A stretch of 64,000 nt of DNA from Niabella insulamsoli (GTDB lineage: Bacteria > Bacteroidota > Bacteroidia > Chitinophagales > Chitinophagaceae): NCBI RefSeq assembly GCF_039652435.2, contig NZ_CP190246.1:4092001-4156000 (forward strand), in the 5' to 3' direction. Of the stretch, positions 55,842 to 64,000 are shown piece after piece. The position numbers and the translations under genes are program-made. The notes under the pieces were generated by a model. The model was not told the DNA's origin and did not search any database. It saw only the letters and a program-made list of their open reading frames with translations. How positions within the stretch are numbered: position 1 is the stretch's first letter; the number at the start of each line of letters is the position of its first letter.

Positions 55842-56543
55842 ATGAATAACGTTGTCATCACAGGCGCTTCGCGCGGCATTGGGTTTGCTATCGCGAAAGC
55901 ATTTGCAAAGCAGGGTTATAATCTTCTTTTAACCTCGCGCAATGACTTTAATCTGTATAAAGCCGTCGAAACATTACAAACCCATTACGGCGAAATAACG
56001 GTTAGCGCAAAAGCCTTTGACCTGGCTGTTAAAGAACAGGCTTTATCATTTGGCGCCTGGTGCCTTGAGCAAGGCGCTCCCGCAGTGTTGGTCAATAATG
56101 CCGGCGTGTTTGAGCCGGGCAATATCGGCGACGAGCCCGATGGAGCGCTCGAAAAGCAGGTGGCTACTAACCTCTACAGCGCCTATCATGTAACCCGCGC
56201 GCTGCTTCCGGCGATGAAGCAACAGCAGTCGGGCCATATTTTTAATATTTGTTCAATCGCTTCACTACAGGCTTATCCTGGCGGCGGCGCTTACAGCATC
56301 AGCAAATATGCTTTGCATGGCTTTAGCGCAAACCTGCGCCACGAGTTAAAATCTGATCATATTAAAGTAACTTCCGTATTCCCGGGCGCGGTGTTGACGG
56401 ACTCCTGGCAAGACTTTGACAACAGCAACAGCCGGATCATGGAGGCGGAAGATATTGCCGAAATGATATTGGCCGCTTCCCGGCTTTCAAAGGGCGCCTG
56501 CGTCGAAGACATCGTTTTAAGACCGCAGCAAGGCGATCTGTAA
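55842..56543 (+). CDS. Short-chain dehydrogenase/reductase
   Basis: A 233-residue NAD(P)-dependent SDR: TGASRGIG cofactor motif (residues about 7-14), NNAG (about 83-86), and catalytic Ser-Tyr-Lys (SIASLQ, then YSISKYALHGF). The substrate is not evident; most similar in outline to FabG/3-ketoacyl reductases and sepiapterin-type enzymes, so a role in the nearby lipid genes is possible but unproven. ATG 55842 is preferred; TTG 55818 would add an unlikely tail. Followed by a BatD-like gene after 27 bases. Confidence 0.85.
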   Translation: MNNVVITGASRGIGFAIAKAFAKQGYNLLLTSRNDFNLYKAVETLQTHYGEITVSAKAFDLAVKEQALSFGAWCLEQGAPAVLVNNAGVFEPGNIGDEPDGALEKQVATNLYSAYHVTRALLPAMKQQQSGHIFNICSIASLQAYPGGGAYSISKYALHGFSANLRHELKSDHIKVTSVFPGAVLTDSWQDFDNSNSRIMEAEDIAEMILAASRLSKGACVEDIVLRPQQGDL

Positions 56544-56570
56544 GCGGCTATTTAATTGAACACATTTGGA

Positions 56571-57977
56571 ATGAAACAGCTGTTATCCTTTCTTTTTTTA
56601 TTTATAGTTAGCAGTGCAGCCGCGCAGAACGAAGCGTATGTTTCGCTGGAAGAGCGATTAAAAAGCAATGTCTTTTTAAAAGTCGATGCCAGTAATACCG
56701 ATTGTTTTGTGGGCGAGCCTATTGTTGTAACCTATAAGCTTTACAGCGCCATGCCTTCCGAATCGAACATCGTGAGAAAACCGGCTTTCGCAGGATTTGA
56801 AATAAAGGATTTGATGTCAGGCGCCGATGGCATCGCCTCCCGCGAAACGATCGACGGCATTCGGTTTGATGTTCACACCGTTTTGAAATTACAGCTCACG
56901 CCCTATAAAGCAGGCACGCTCTCTTTAGGGCCGCTCATCATGCAAAACCGCATCAGGCTGGTCGACGGCAATGGCCGAAAAGATCCTGTTTTGAATGGTG
57001 TGGAAGAAGGCTATGCGCTGGACAACGGCTATTTCAACCTTTCCATAAGTTCCGTTCCAATTCCGGTAATTGTTACGGCATTACCCCAAAATAGTCAGCG
57101 CGCGGCGAAATTTGAAGGCCTGGTGGGCGATTTTAAAATGGATGTACGGTTAAGCGAAAAAGTAGTAGCGCCGGGCAAAGCAGCCGCATTAATTATCACC
57201 ATCACCGGGAAAGGCGATTTTAGTAAAATAAAACAACCGGAAATTAGCTGGCCCGACGGCGTTGAAGTTTTCGACACAAAGACTGATGAAGATCAGCCGG
57301 GTTCAAATGGTGGCGGCGGATACAAATCGTTTGAAATTCCTTTTGTGGCCAACAAGGCAGGATCTTATACCATTCCTTCCATTCAATTTTCTTTTTTTGA
57401 CGCCGTCAATTACAAGTATAAAACAATTACGAATATCCCGCTCGAATTTAGCGTAATCGACGAAAGTGGCGCTGGTGGAAACGACGCTGCATCGGCAGCG
57501 CCCACGACGGATCATCAAAACATTTATCTACTCGCCGGCCTGGCTGTCGCACTGCTGCTTTTTATTATTGTTTTTATTTTTTTAAGAAAAAAGAAAAAAA
57601 CCGACACGCCCACTAAAAGAAACGAAGCAAAAACCATTGGTAATAAGGAAGTCATTGTAGAAAAAAATTTGTCCGTAGAGGAGTGGCTGCAACCTGCGAC
57701 AACTGCGTTACACAGCGACGGAAACACTTTCAGCATTGCGCTTAAAAAATCCGTGATCGCATTTTTGGAGCACAAATCGGGAGTGCAAGCCGGACAATTC
57801 AATCAACATCAAAGTAACCCATCTATGGCAACTGCTGGTCTTAGTGTTCAAAAACAGGAGGAAGTAAAGATTTTACTTTCAGATATTGATATGAGCATTT
57901 ATAGCGGCGGTCTGCCAGACCTTACCGCGCGAAGGTCGCTTTTGCAAAGAGCAAGCGATTTGTTGAAGAAATTATGA
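56571..57977 (+). CDS. BatD-like membrane protein
   Basis: A 468-residue protein: signal peptide (ends AAAQ), an N-terminal beta-sandwich tract (VDASNTDCFVGEPIVVTY, AKFEGLVGDFKMDV, SLSEK-type repeat), a transmembrane helix (about 325-345, LLAGLAVALLLFIIVFIF) and a cytoplasmic basic/helical tail. BatD members occur in Bacteroidota 'aerotolerance' operons with BatA-BatE, none of which adjoins here. Function unknown. Confidence 0.8.
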   Translation: MKQLLSFLFLFIVSSAAAQNEAYVSLEERLKSNVFLKVDASNTDCFVGEPIVVTYKLYSAMPSESNIVRKPAFAGFEIKDLMSGADGIASRETIDGIRFDVHTVLKLQLTPYKAGTLSLGPLIMQNRIRLVDGNGRKDPVLNGVEEGYALDNGYFNLSISSVPIPVIVTALPQNSQRAAKFEGLVGDFKMDVRLSEKVVAPGKAAALIITITGKGDFSKIKQPEISWPDGVEVFDTKTDEDQPGSNGGGGYKSFEIPFVANKAGSYTIPSIQFSFFDAVNYKYKTITNIPLEFSVIDESGAGGNDAASAAPTTDHQNIYLLAGLAVALLLFIIVFIFLRKKKKTDTPTKRNEAKTIGNKEVIVEKNLSVEEWLQPATTALHSDGNTFSIALKKSVIAFLEHKSGVQAGQFNQHQSNPSMATAGLSVQKQEEVKILLSDIDMSIYSGGLPDLTARRSLLQRASDLLKKL

Positions 57978-57990
57978 TAAGGCAAAATAA

Positions 57991-58305
57991 TCAGGCATTT
58001 TTTACCTCCGGGTATTCCTTTCTTAGTCTCGAATCCAATACAAAAGTGCCGAACGGCAACAAGGAAGCAATGAAAGCCATGAGCGCTTTCCAAAAACTCC
58101 ATTTGAAGCTGATCCAGACTTTCAAAAGATAAATGCAAAACAGTACAAACAAGACGCCATGCGCCCAACCCACATATTTTACGCCCTCGGGTATGTCGGC
58201 AAAATATTTTAGCGGCATCGCAATCAGCAGTAATAATAGATAGGAGATCCCTTCAAGGAAAGCAATCTTCATAAAGGTCTTGAGCGCTTTGATATCTTTC
58301 GCCAT
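57991..58305 (-). CDS. DUF3817 small membrane protein
   Basis: A 104-residue protein with three hydrophobic helices and the DUF3817 marks EGISYLLLLLIAMPLKY and WAHGVLFVLFCIYLL, followed by a helix ending LLPFGTFVLD. Function unknown. Own small unit, 13 bases downstream of the convergent BatD-like gene. Confidence 0.85.
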   Translation of the reverse strand: MAKDIKALKTFMKIAFLEGISYLLLLLIAMPLKYFADIPEGVKYVGWAHGVLFVLFCIYLLKVWISFKWSFWKALMAFIASLLPFGTFVLDSRLRKEYPEVKNA

Positions 58306-58407
58306 TTAATGCATATTTTATACTGACAAAGAAACAGTTTTAACAAAGAAAGGTTGAGCAGTACGTTAAATTATAAGTTTCTTTGAAACGCGTATAAACT
58401 TGAAGCC

Positions 58408-59607
58408 TTAAACAAAGCCCAGGGTTTTATAGTTTGCACCTAAAATTTTAGTCGCGTCGGCGTTTAACCAGTTTTTTAAAACCGTCGCGTACACGTCTTT
58501 AAAATCGACGTTGTATTGCAAATCCCCGTCTTTTAAACTGGCCAGGTCGGGCAAAGCATTCAGCATTCCCTTTTGTTTAAGTCCACCGCTGATTAAAAAC
58601 ATATTGTTGGCGGTGCCATGATCGGTGCCGTTGCTGGCATTTTGCGCCACGCGCCGTCCAAACTCAGAAAAGGTAAAAAGCAACACATCGTCCATTCGGC
58701 CATTTTTTTTCAGATCGTCGGTAAATGCTTTAACAGCGTCATTCATTTGCGTGAAAAGCCTTGTCTGTTGGGCATCCTGGCTTACATGGGTGTCAAAACT
58801 TCCCAGCGAAATATAATACACTTTTGTATTGATTTCAGAATAGATCAGCGAAGCAATGGTTTTAAAACCGTTGCCCAATTCAGTATTGGGATAAGTGGCG
58901 CCGGTAGGATGCAGGCGGCTCTGCTTAAAAATATAATCCGCAGAAGAAAGCGTTTGCGCCATTGTTTTATAAAGATATTCCACCGGCTCTTCATCGTGAT
59001 GATCGCCGTGGTTTTTCATAACATCTTTGAAAAATTTTTCATTTGATGTTCCATACAATCGCCGTGGGTCTTTCACCGCAATGGCATTGCTTTGTTCGCC
59101 TTTCAGTGCCAGGCTCAATACGTCATCCACTTCAAGCGCCTGCGTGGGTTTATCGCAGCCGGCACATTGCGCGTCCAGATAACGACCGACCCAGCCCGTG
59201 TTAACATACTCGTCGCTCTTACTGGCCGAATGCCAGATATCCATGCTTCTAAAATGAGACCGGTCAGGGTTAGGATAGCCCACATTATTCAATATCGCCA
59301 GGTTTCCTTCGTCATATAGCCCTTTAAAAGCAGTCAAAGACGGATGCAACGCCACTTCATCTGTGAGCTTAGCCGCTTTTTCCATTTTAATGCTAAGGCT
59401 GGGCCGGAGTTTATAGTAAATATCATTTCTAACCGGGATAACAGTGTTGAGGCCGTCATTTCCTCCGCTTAATTGTAAAACCACCACGACTTTATTCCCC
59501 GCGGGAACAAGCGCTTTTGATTCAAATGCTTTTAAGAATTTTGGCATCATCATCGACGCTGTTGCCAGCGATCCGATTTGTAAAAATTCTTTTCTTTTTA
59601 TTAGCAT
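58408..59607 (-). CDS. DUF1501 domain protein
   Basis: A 399-residue protein of the DUF1501 family, related to alkaline-phosphatase-like sulfatases: VVVLQLSGGNDGLNTVIPV, LSTY...-type region, and LLFTFSEFGRRVAQNASNGTDHG with the metal-binding His. The N-terminus (KRKEFLQIGSLATASMMM) is like a weak twin-arginine signal with KR. It almost always pairs with a DUF1800 gene, as here (34 bases downstream of it). Function unknown. Confidence 0.88.
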   Translation of the reverse strand: MLIKRKEFLQIGSLATASMMMPKFLKAFESKALVPAGNKVVVVLQLSGGNDGLNTVIPVRNDIYYKLRPSLSIKMEKAAKLTDEVALHPSLTAFKGLYDEGNLAILNNVGYPNPDRSHFRSMDIWHSASKSDEYVNTGWVGRYLDAQCAGCDKPTQALEVDDVLSLALKGEQSNAIAVKDPRRLYGTSNEKFFKDVMKNHGDHHDEEPVEYLYKTMAQTLSSADYIFKQSRLHPTGATYPNTELGNGFKTIASLIYSEINTKVYYISLGSFDTHVSQDAQQTRLFTQMNDAVKAFTDDLKKNGRMDDVLLFTFSEFGRRVAQNASNGTDHGTANNMFLISGGLKQKGMLNALPDLASLKDGDLQYNVDFKDVYATVLKNWLNADATKILGANYKTLGFV

Positions 59608-59641
59608 AACGCACTATTTTAAAGTTATCACCATCTGCCGG

Positions 59642-61111
59642 TCAACACATTTGATATTCCGGCAGGCTCATCATTTGAACGGTTGCTGATTTGATAAAAG
59701 CCGCTCTCGACGAAAGATCGAGGCTTTTACTTATCGTTTGTTCCACTTGTGGAGTAGACACCTGCAATATTTGTTGTCTTATTATTCCAAGCAATTGATC
59801 CCGTTCGATTTTAGCATACCTGTTGATATATTGTTCCCAGTTGATCGACGCTTCGACTGCGCCATAGACTTTTTTCTGCGGCGCAGCGGCAGGCTTCATG
59901 GGCACATTTGCCGTGCCATCCGATTTACGGCCCATCATCACATCGTCGTCTTGTTTGGGTGTTACATTCAATTCGTCTTTATCATTAAACATCTGCGGGA
60001 TGCGAAGGCGCATCATCAAAGTGCTGCTGTCGATCCAGGAGCGGCCGCCCGCCCAACCTGCAACATTTGGCGGGTAAAGCAATTGTTGCCCCAGAATCTT
60101 TTGCATATTAAAGAGGGCATAGTCGTTATCGAGTTTCATAGGGATCATCCGCTGAATACCTACCAGCAACTCCACCGGCGACTTGATCCTTGTTCCGATA
60201 TTTTTTTCATCGTAAAACCACTTGCTGGTAAAAATCTGTTCCATCAAAGCGGTAATGTCGTATTTGCTGTTATAGAAATCATCGGCAAGCCGCGCAATAA
60301 GCGTTTCATCAGGCTGGTCATTTACGAAAAACGTGTACAGTTTTTTCGTGATGAACTTCGCGGTTTGTGGTTGTTCTAGAATAATATTTAAAACATCGTC
60401 TCCGTTAAAATTGCCTGTTTTCCCTAAAAATGTCTTTGCGTCTTTATCATGATTGTTTTCTCTAAATACAAATTCGCCTTTACCGTTCGCCGTCCACCCG
60501 GTGAAGGCGCGCGCTGCTTCTTTCACATCGGTTTCGGTGTAGTTGCCGCGGCCTAACGTGAAAAGCTCCATGACTTCGCGCGCAAAGTTTTCATTGGGCC
60601 TTCCTTTGCGATTTTGCTGATTATTAAGAAAATACAACATAGAGGCGGAGCGCGACACTTCTCGCAACAATGTACCAAAATCGCTGAGGCCATACTTTCT
60701 GAAAACATGGAGCAACAACTGGTTGTAGAAGATATTATTGTTTCTGCTGGCAAAATGACCGTGCCAGAAAAAAGCCATTTTTTCCCTCAACTGTGCCGAC
60801 GTTGTTACCATTTCTTTCAACCAGTAAAGGTTCAGGCTTCGCACCGCAGCTTGCTGCATCCGGTTGATTTCCCGGCGTTTCATCTCATCAAAATTTTTCC
60901 TTTTATTGGCATCTTGTAACTGGTCGTAAAGACTGACCAGGTTTTCATCCGCCACATTGATATATTGAGGTTCTTGCGAAGAAGCTTTCAGCAAAGCTTT
61001 AAAATATTTTTCGGGAGCATATTTGGGCAAATCGCTCAACTGTTCAACAGAAGGGCCAAAACCGGCGCGCCACATCAGGTGTTGATTTTTTAGCTGATTA
61101 GAGATTTCCAT
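59642..61111 (-). CDS. DUF1800 domain protein
   Basis: A 489-residue protein, helix-rich, with DUF1800 marks: HLMWRAGFGPS, FWHGHFASRN, NFAREVMELFTLG, AARAFTGW and PPNVAGWAGGRSWI. Function unknown; the family is found with DUF1501. ATG 61111 is selected as the first residues (MEISNQLKNQHLMWRAGFG) are those of the family; the frame opens further upstream. It precedes the DUF1501 gene on the same strand. Confidence 0.88.
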   Translation of the reverse strand: MEISNQLKNQHLMWRAGFGPSVEQLSDLPKYAPEKYFKALLKASSQEPQYINVADENLVSLYDQLQDANKRKNFDEMKRREINRMQQAAVRSLNLYWLKEMVTTSAQLREKMAFFWHGHFASRNNNIFYNQLLLHVFRKYGLSDFGTLLREVSRSASMLYFLNNQQNRKGRPNENFAREVMELFTLGRGNYTETDVKEAARAFTGWTANGKGEFVFRENNHDKDAKTFLGKTGNFNGDDVLNIILEQPQTAKFITKKLYTFFVNDQPDETLIARLADDFYNSKYDITALMEQIFTSKWFYDEKNIGTRIKSPVELLVGIQRMIPMKLDNDYALFNMQKILGQQLLYPPNVAGWAGGRSWIDSSTLMMRLRIPQMFNDKDELNVTPKQDDDVMMGRKSDGTANVPMKPAAAPQKKVYGAVEASINWEQYINRYAKIERDQLLGIIRQQILQVSTPQVEQTISKSLDLSSRAAFIKSATVQMMSLPEYQMC

Positions 61112-61253
61112 ACGTCGATTTTTAAATGTGACCTGAAGCAGTAAAAAAGGTTTAAATGAACCGTGACAAGAATCGTACAAAATAACCTTGGAAACCGCTT
61201 TATTAACAGACGTTTAATGAAGCCGGCGTTTAACACCTTGTGGTGCATTAAAA

Positions 61254-61277
61254 AAGGCCTGCATGTTTGCAGACCTT
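61254..61277 (-). terminator. Terminator after the c-type cytochrome gene
   Basis: AAGGCCTGCA (61254-61263) pairs with TGCAGACCTT (61268-61277) except for one mismatch, loop TGTT. On the minus strand a T6 run follows the stem, as expected for ending the cytochrome/serS transcript. Confidence 0.75.
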
Positions 61278-61295
61278 AAAAATTTTTGTGGCCGG

Positions 61296-61610
61296 TTACG
61301 ATTTAGCTTTCGCTTTTACGTAAGCCATCAAATCCAGCGTTTCCTGTTCTGTCAGTTTGGCTTTTTTGGCCATAGCCTGCATTAACTTTTCCTGTTCTGC
61401 AAAACTGTGATTAGGCACATGGCCGGTTTGGTCCTTATGACATTTGGTGCATTTTGCCGAACTGATGATCAGCCCGCCGGCATCAACCGATCCAACGCCG
61501 GCAGCCGTTACTGGCGCAGGTGGTGGCGGAGTAGGTGTTTTTGAAGCCTTTGGTGAACAGGCAATTACAAAGCCCGTGAATACAAAGATGGCAATAATAG
61601 TTTTCTTCAT
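61296..61610 (-). CDS. c-type cytochrome lipoprotein
   Basis: A 104-residue lipoprotein (lipobox ending at Cys18, V-I-A-C), a proline-rich spacer, then a heme-binding motif C54-T-K-C57-H58. A Met in LMQAMAKKAKL could be the distal ligand. Short monoheme cytochromes of this type carry electrons in the periplasm. It lies 8 bases after serS on the same strand, so is translated from the same message. Confidence 0.85.
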   Translation of the reverse strand: MKKTIIAIFVFTGFVIACSPKASKTPTPPPPAPVTAAGVGSVDAGGLIISSAKCTKCHKDQTGHVPNHSFAEQEKLMQAMAKKAKLTEQETLDLMAYVKAKAKS

Positions 61611-61618
61611 TTCAGATA

Positions 61619-62893
61619 TTATTTGGTGATCGTTTCCTTTCCGAAATATGAATGTAACACTTTTGGCAATTCAATGCCGCGCTCCGACTGATTATTTTCG
61701 AGCAGGCAGGCCACAATTCTCGGCAGCGCCAGCGAGCTTCCGTTGAGCGAATGCAAGAGCTGTGTTTTACCATTCTCATCTTTAAACCGGATTTTCATGC
61801 GATTGGTTTGATAACTTTCAAAGTTTGAGGTGGAGCTAACTTCCAGCCACCGTTCCTGCGCGGCGCTGTACACTTCAAAATCGTAGGTCAGCGCCGAAGT
61901 GAACGACATATCTCCTCCGCAAAGCCGTAAAATACGGTAAGGCAATTCGAGCGATGCCAGAAGTTTTTCTACATGCGTCACCATTTCCTCAAGCGCTTCG
62001 TAGCTTTTCGCCGGATGCACCAATTGAACAATTTCCACTTTTTCAAACTGATGAACACGGTTCAGGCCTCTTACATCCTTACCAAAACTTCCGGCCTCTC
62101 TTCTAAAGCAGGGCGAATAAGCGGTCATCTTTACCGGTAGTTGCTCGGCCTTTAAAATTTCATCGCGATAAATATTGGTAACCGGCACTTCCGAAGTTGG
62201 AATCATATAAAAGCTGTCGGCTGGCATATGATACATTTGCCCTTCCTTGTCTGGCAGCTGGCCGGTACCGTACGCGGATGCTTCATTAACCATAAATGGC
62301 GGCAGGTATTCGGTGTAGCCGGCGTTTGTATTATAATCGAGGAAATATTGCACCAGCGCGCGTTGCAGCCTGGCTCCCGCGCCTTTATACAAGGGAAAGC
62401 CGCTGCCGGTGATTTTAGCGCCGGTTTCGAAATCCACGATATCATATTCTTTGATCAGGTCCCAGTGAGGTTTTGCACCCGCGTAAAGAGCAGGTTTTAC
62501 GCCGGCCTCGCGCACTACCTCGTTGTCTTCAGCGGTGTGGCCCGCGGGCACGAGTGTTGAAGGCAGGTTGGGAATCTGAACCAGCGCTTCCTGCAGGGCC
62601 GCTTCGGTTTGACTTAGTTGCTCGGTGATTGGCTGCAGTTTAGCTTTCAATTCGGCAACTGCTTTTTTCTTTCCTTCTGCCGCCTCCTTGTCTCCTTTTG
62701 CCATCAGGCCGCCGATCTCTTTTGAAGTGCTGTTCACCAATGCCTGCGTAGTATCAAATTCGAGTTGAAGCCGCTTGCGCTCATCATCCATGGCGATCAC
62801 CGAATCCACCAGCTCCATATTTTTAAAGTTTTTTACATTCAGGCGTTCTTTCACTTCCTGCACATTTTGCCTTATCACATTTACTTGTAACAT
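61619..62893 (-). CDS. serS: Seryl-tRNA synthetase
   Basis: Charges tRNA-Ser. 424 residues: an N-terminal antiparallel coiled coil (about 27-110), then a class II catalytic domain with motif 2 FRREAGSFGKDVRGLNRVHQFEK and motif 3 near NGSSLALPRIVACLLEN. Complete. ATG 62893 begins MLQVNVIRQN, the usual start; the longer frame to 62941 is unlikely. A CAAAAATA (-7-like on the minus strand) lies just upstream. Confidence 0.96.
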   Translation of the reverse strand: MLQVNVIRQNVQEVKERLNVKNFKNMELVDSVIAMDDERKRLQLEFDTTQALVNSTSKEIGGLMAKGDKEAAEGKKKAVAELKAKLQPITEQLSQTEAALQEALVQIPNLPSTLVPAGHTAEDNEVVREAGVKPALYAGAKPHWDLIKEYDIVDFETGAKITGSGFPLYKGAGARLQRALVQYFLDYNTNAGYTEYLPPFMVNEASAYGTGQLPDKEGQMYHMPADSFYMIPTSEVPVTNIYRDEILKAEQLPVKMTAYSPCFRREAGSFGKDVRGLNRVHQFEKVEIVQLVHPAKSYEALEEMVTHVEKLLASLELPYRILRLCGGDMSFTSALTYDFEVYSAAQERWLEVSSTSNFESYQTNRMKIRFKDENGKTQLLHSLNGSSLALPRIVACLLENNQSERGIELPKVLHSYFGKETITK

Positions 62894-62910
62894 GTCGAAT
62901 TTGTTTTGCG

Positions 62911-62918
62911 CAAAAATA
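62911..62918 (-). promoter_or_regulatory. Candidate serS -7 element
   Basis: Minus strand TATTTTTG, 18 bases before the ATG at 62893. A TTG at 62943-62941 is 22 bases upstream of it, longer than the usual spacer. Confidence 0.35.
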
Positions 62919-63022
62919 TAATCAATTGCGCGAGCGGGCACAATTTTTTAATGAGGAGGCAGGATATAACGGTGAGTTTTTACCGCAAACAGCGAGTTGA
63001 GATGGATTATCTCTTTAACGCG

Positions 63023-63053
63023 TTGCTCCACATATTGTAAAATAATAATTTTG
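63023..63053 (+). promoter_or_regulatory. Likely promoter of the DEAD-box helicase
   Basis: TTG at 63023-63025, a 20-base spacer, then TAATTTTG at 63046-63053 (TAnnTTTG). Transcription would begin near 63060, leaving a leader of about 86 bases, a length often seen upstream of cold-regulated helicases. Confidence 0.45.
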
Positions 63054-63145
63054 ACTTCTCTAAATTAATCATTATTACAACCCTGTTTCCGGCAAATGGC
63101 GTTTTATGACTACCTTTACCATCTTGACTATTATAAACATTTCCA

Positions 63146-64000
63146 TTGAAATTTACAGATTTTAATTTTGACGAGCGCCTCCTGGAAGGCATAGAAGCAT
63201 CGAACTACCAAAACGCAACACCCATTCAGGCGCAGGTTATTCCGCATATTTTAGAGGGAAAAGACGCTATCGCCTTCGCGCAAACCGGAACCGGCAAAAC
63301 GGCCGCCTTTTTGTTGCCGTTGATCAATAATGTGCTTACAAAAAATACCGGTTCCAATGGTATTAAATGTATGATCATCGTGCCCACACGCGAACTGGCG
63401 GTTCAGATTTCGCAACACCTCGAAGGGCTTTCTTATTTTACTTCGGTGAGCTCTATCGCTATTTATGGCGGTGGAGATGGCAACAACTTTGTTCAGGAGA
63501 AAAAAGCCCTTACCATGGGCGCTGAATTCGTGGTTTGCACACCCGGTAAAATGATGGTCCATATAAAAATGGGCTATGTAAAATTAGACACCCTTCAGTA
63601 TCTGGTGCTTGACGAAGCCGACCGCATGCTAGACATGGGATTCTATGATGATATCATGTTTATCATCAATCACCTGCCCAAACAGCGGCAAAACCTCCTG
63701 TTTAGCGCCACCATGCCGCCAAAAATAAAAACGCTGGCGCAACGCATTTTACACAATCCGGTTGAGGTCAGCATAGCAATGAGTAAACCGCCTGAAAAGA
63801 TCGTACAACAGGCTTATCTCGTTTATGACGAACAAAAAATTCCGCTGATCTTACATTTACTTCAGGAAAAGCAATATCGATCGGTGCTCATTTTTTGCAG
63901 CAATAAGCTGAATGTAAAACAACTGACGCGCGATTTAAAGAGAAAAGGCATCAAAGCCGGCGAAATTCATAGCGACCTCGAACAGATAGAACGCGAAGAA
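63146..64000 (+). CDS. DEAD-box RNA helicase, 3' end cut by the window
   Basis: The frame is open to the end of the window (285 residues seen). ATP-dependent RNA helicase of the RhlE type: Q motif TPIQAQ, Walker A AQTGTGKT (45-52), PTREL, TPGK (in place of the usual TPGR), D156-E-A-D159, SAT, and the start of the second RecA lobe (VLIFCSNKLNVKQL; EIHSDL). The start must be TTG 63146, because a TAA lies at 63134-63136 in frame and no ATG occurs before the Q motif. Confidence 0.93.
   Translation, partial: MKFTDFNFDERLLEGIEASNYQNATPIQAQVIPHILEGKDAIAFAQTGTGKTAAFLLPLINNVLTKNTGSNGIKCMIIVPTRELAVQISQHLEGLSYFTSVSSIAIYGGGDGNNFVQEKKALTMGAEFVVCTPGKMMVHIKMGYVKLDTLQYLVLDEADRMLDMGFYDDIMFIINHLPKQRQNLLFSATMPPKIKTLAQRILHNPVEVSIAMSKPPEKIVQQAYLVYDEQKIPLILHLLQEKQYRSVLIFCSNKLNVKQLTRDLKRKGIKAGEIHSDLEQIEREE

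Noticed and set aside
1..64000. CRISPR arrays, tRNA/rRNA genes, insertion sequences, prophage
   Set aside because: No regularly spaced repeats, cloverleaf or transposase-like genes were seen on either strand.

Overview
The window looks like a chromosomal segment of a Bacteroidota bacterium, most likely a member of the Chitinophagaceae. The signs are SusC/SusD and TonB-receptor/lipoprotein pairs, a GldH gliding lipoprotein, DUF1501/DUF1800 and HYC_CC_PP proteins, flexirubin-type (dialkylresorcinol) genes, few Shine-Dalgarno sites, and promoter-like TTTG/TAnnTTTG elements. There are no rRNA or tRNA genes, no CRISPR array, and no insertion sequence or prophage that I can see. The assignment rests on recognised families, not on a database search.

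Layout. 0-4.7 kb: the 3' part of a TonB-dependent receptor and its DUF5689 surface lipoprotein. 4.7-7.3 kb: an EamA transporter, lpxH and a secreted propeller-like protein. 7.3-13.3 kb: katG, an isolated ACP + ketosynthase pair, a SIMPL protein and a Mn-type superoxide dismutase. 13.5-18.2 kb: a SusC/SusD pair with no degradative enzymes beside it. 18.2-24.9 kb: tadA, an aldehyde dehydrogenase, a DUF3575-like protein, a membrane-anchored MutS-like ATPase, a fatty-acid desaturase and dusB. 24.9-27.0 kb: a lipoprotein gene broken at a C9 tract, followed by a small beta-barrel gene. 27.1-30.4 kb: CPBP protease, cdsA, dprA and YtxH.

30.4-48.6 kb is the most distinctive part. It holds an ABC ATPase, a BtrH-like acyltransferase, a small conserved protein, darB and darA (dialkylresorcinol synthesis), a GT2-DUF2062 protein, a 1277-residue MMPL exporter/acyltransferase/methyltransferase fusion, a CrtI-like FAD oxidoreductase and a C45 Ntn-hydrolase. 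Together these resemble a flexirubin-type pigment cluster. It is split into several transcription units and interrupted by a TPM protein, a two-gene heavy-metal module and an odd membrane-hairpin surface protein. The aromatic ammonia-lyase and most of the aryl-polyene elongation genes are not in the window; the ACP/ketosynthase pair at 9.8-11.3 kb may supply part of that role.

48.7-64 kb: a two-component system, gldH, yicC, an LpxD-like acyltransferase, DUF72, a YjjG-type phosphatase, an SDR, BatD-like and DUF3817 proteins, the DUF1501/DUF1800 pair, a c-type cytochrome lipoprotein, serS, and the 5' part of a DEAD-box helicase cut by the window edge.
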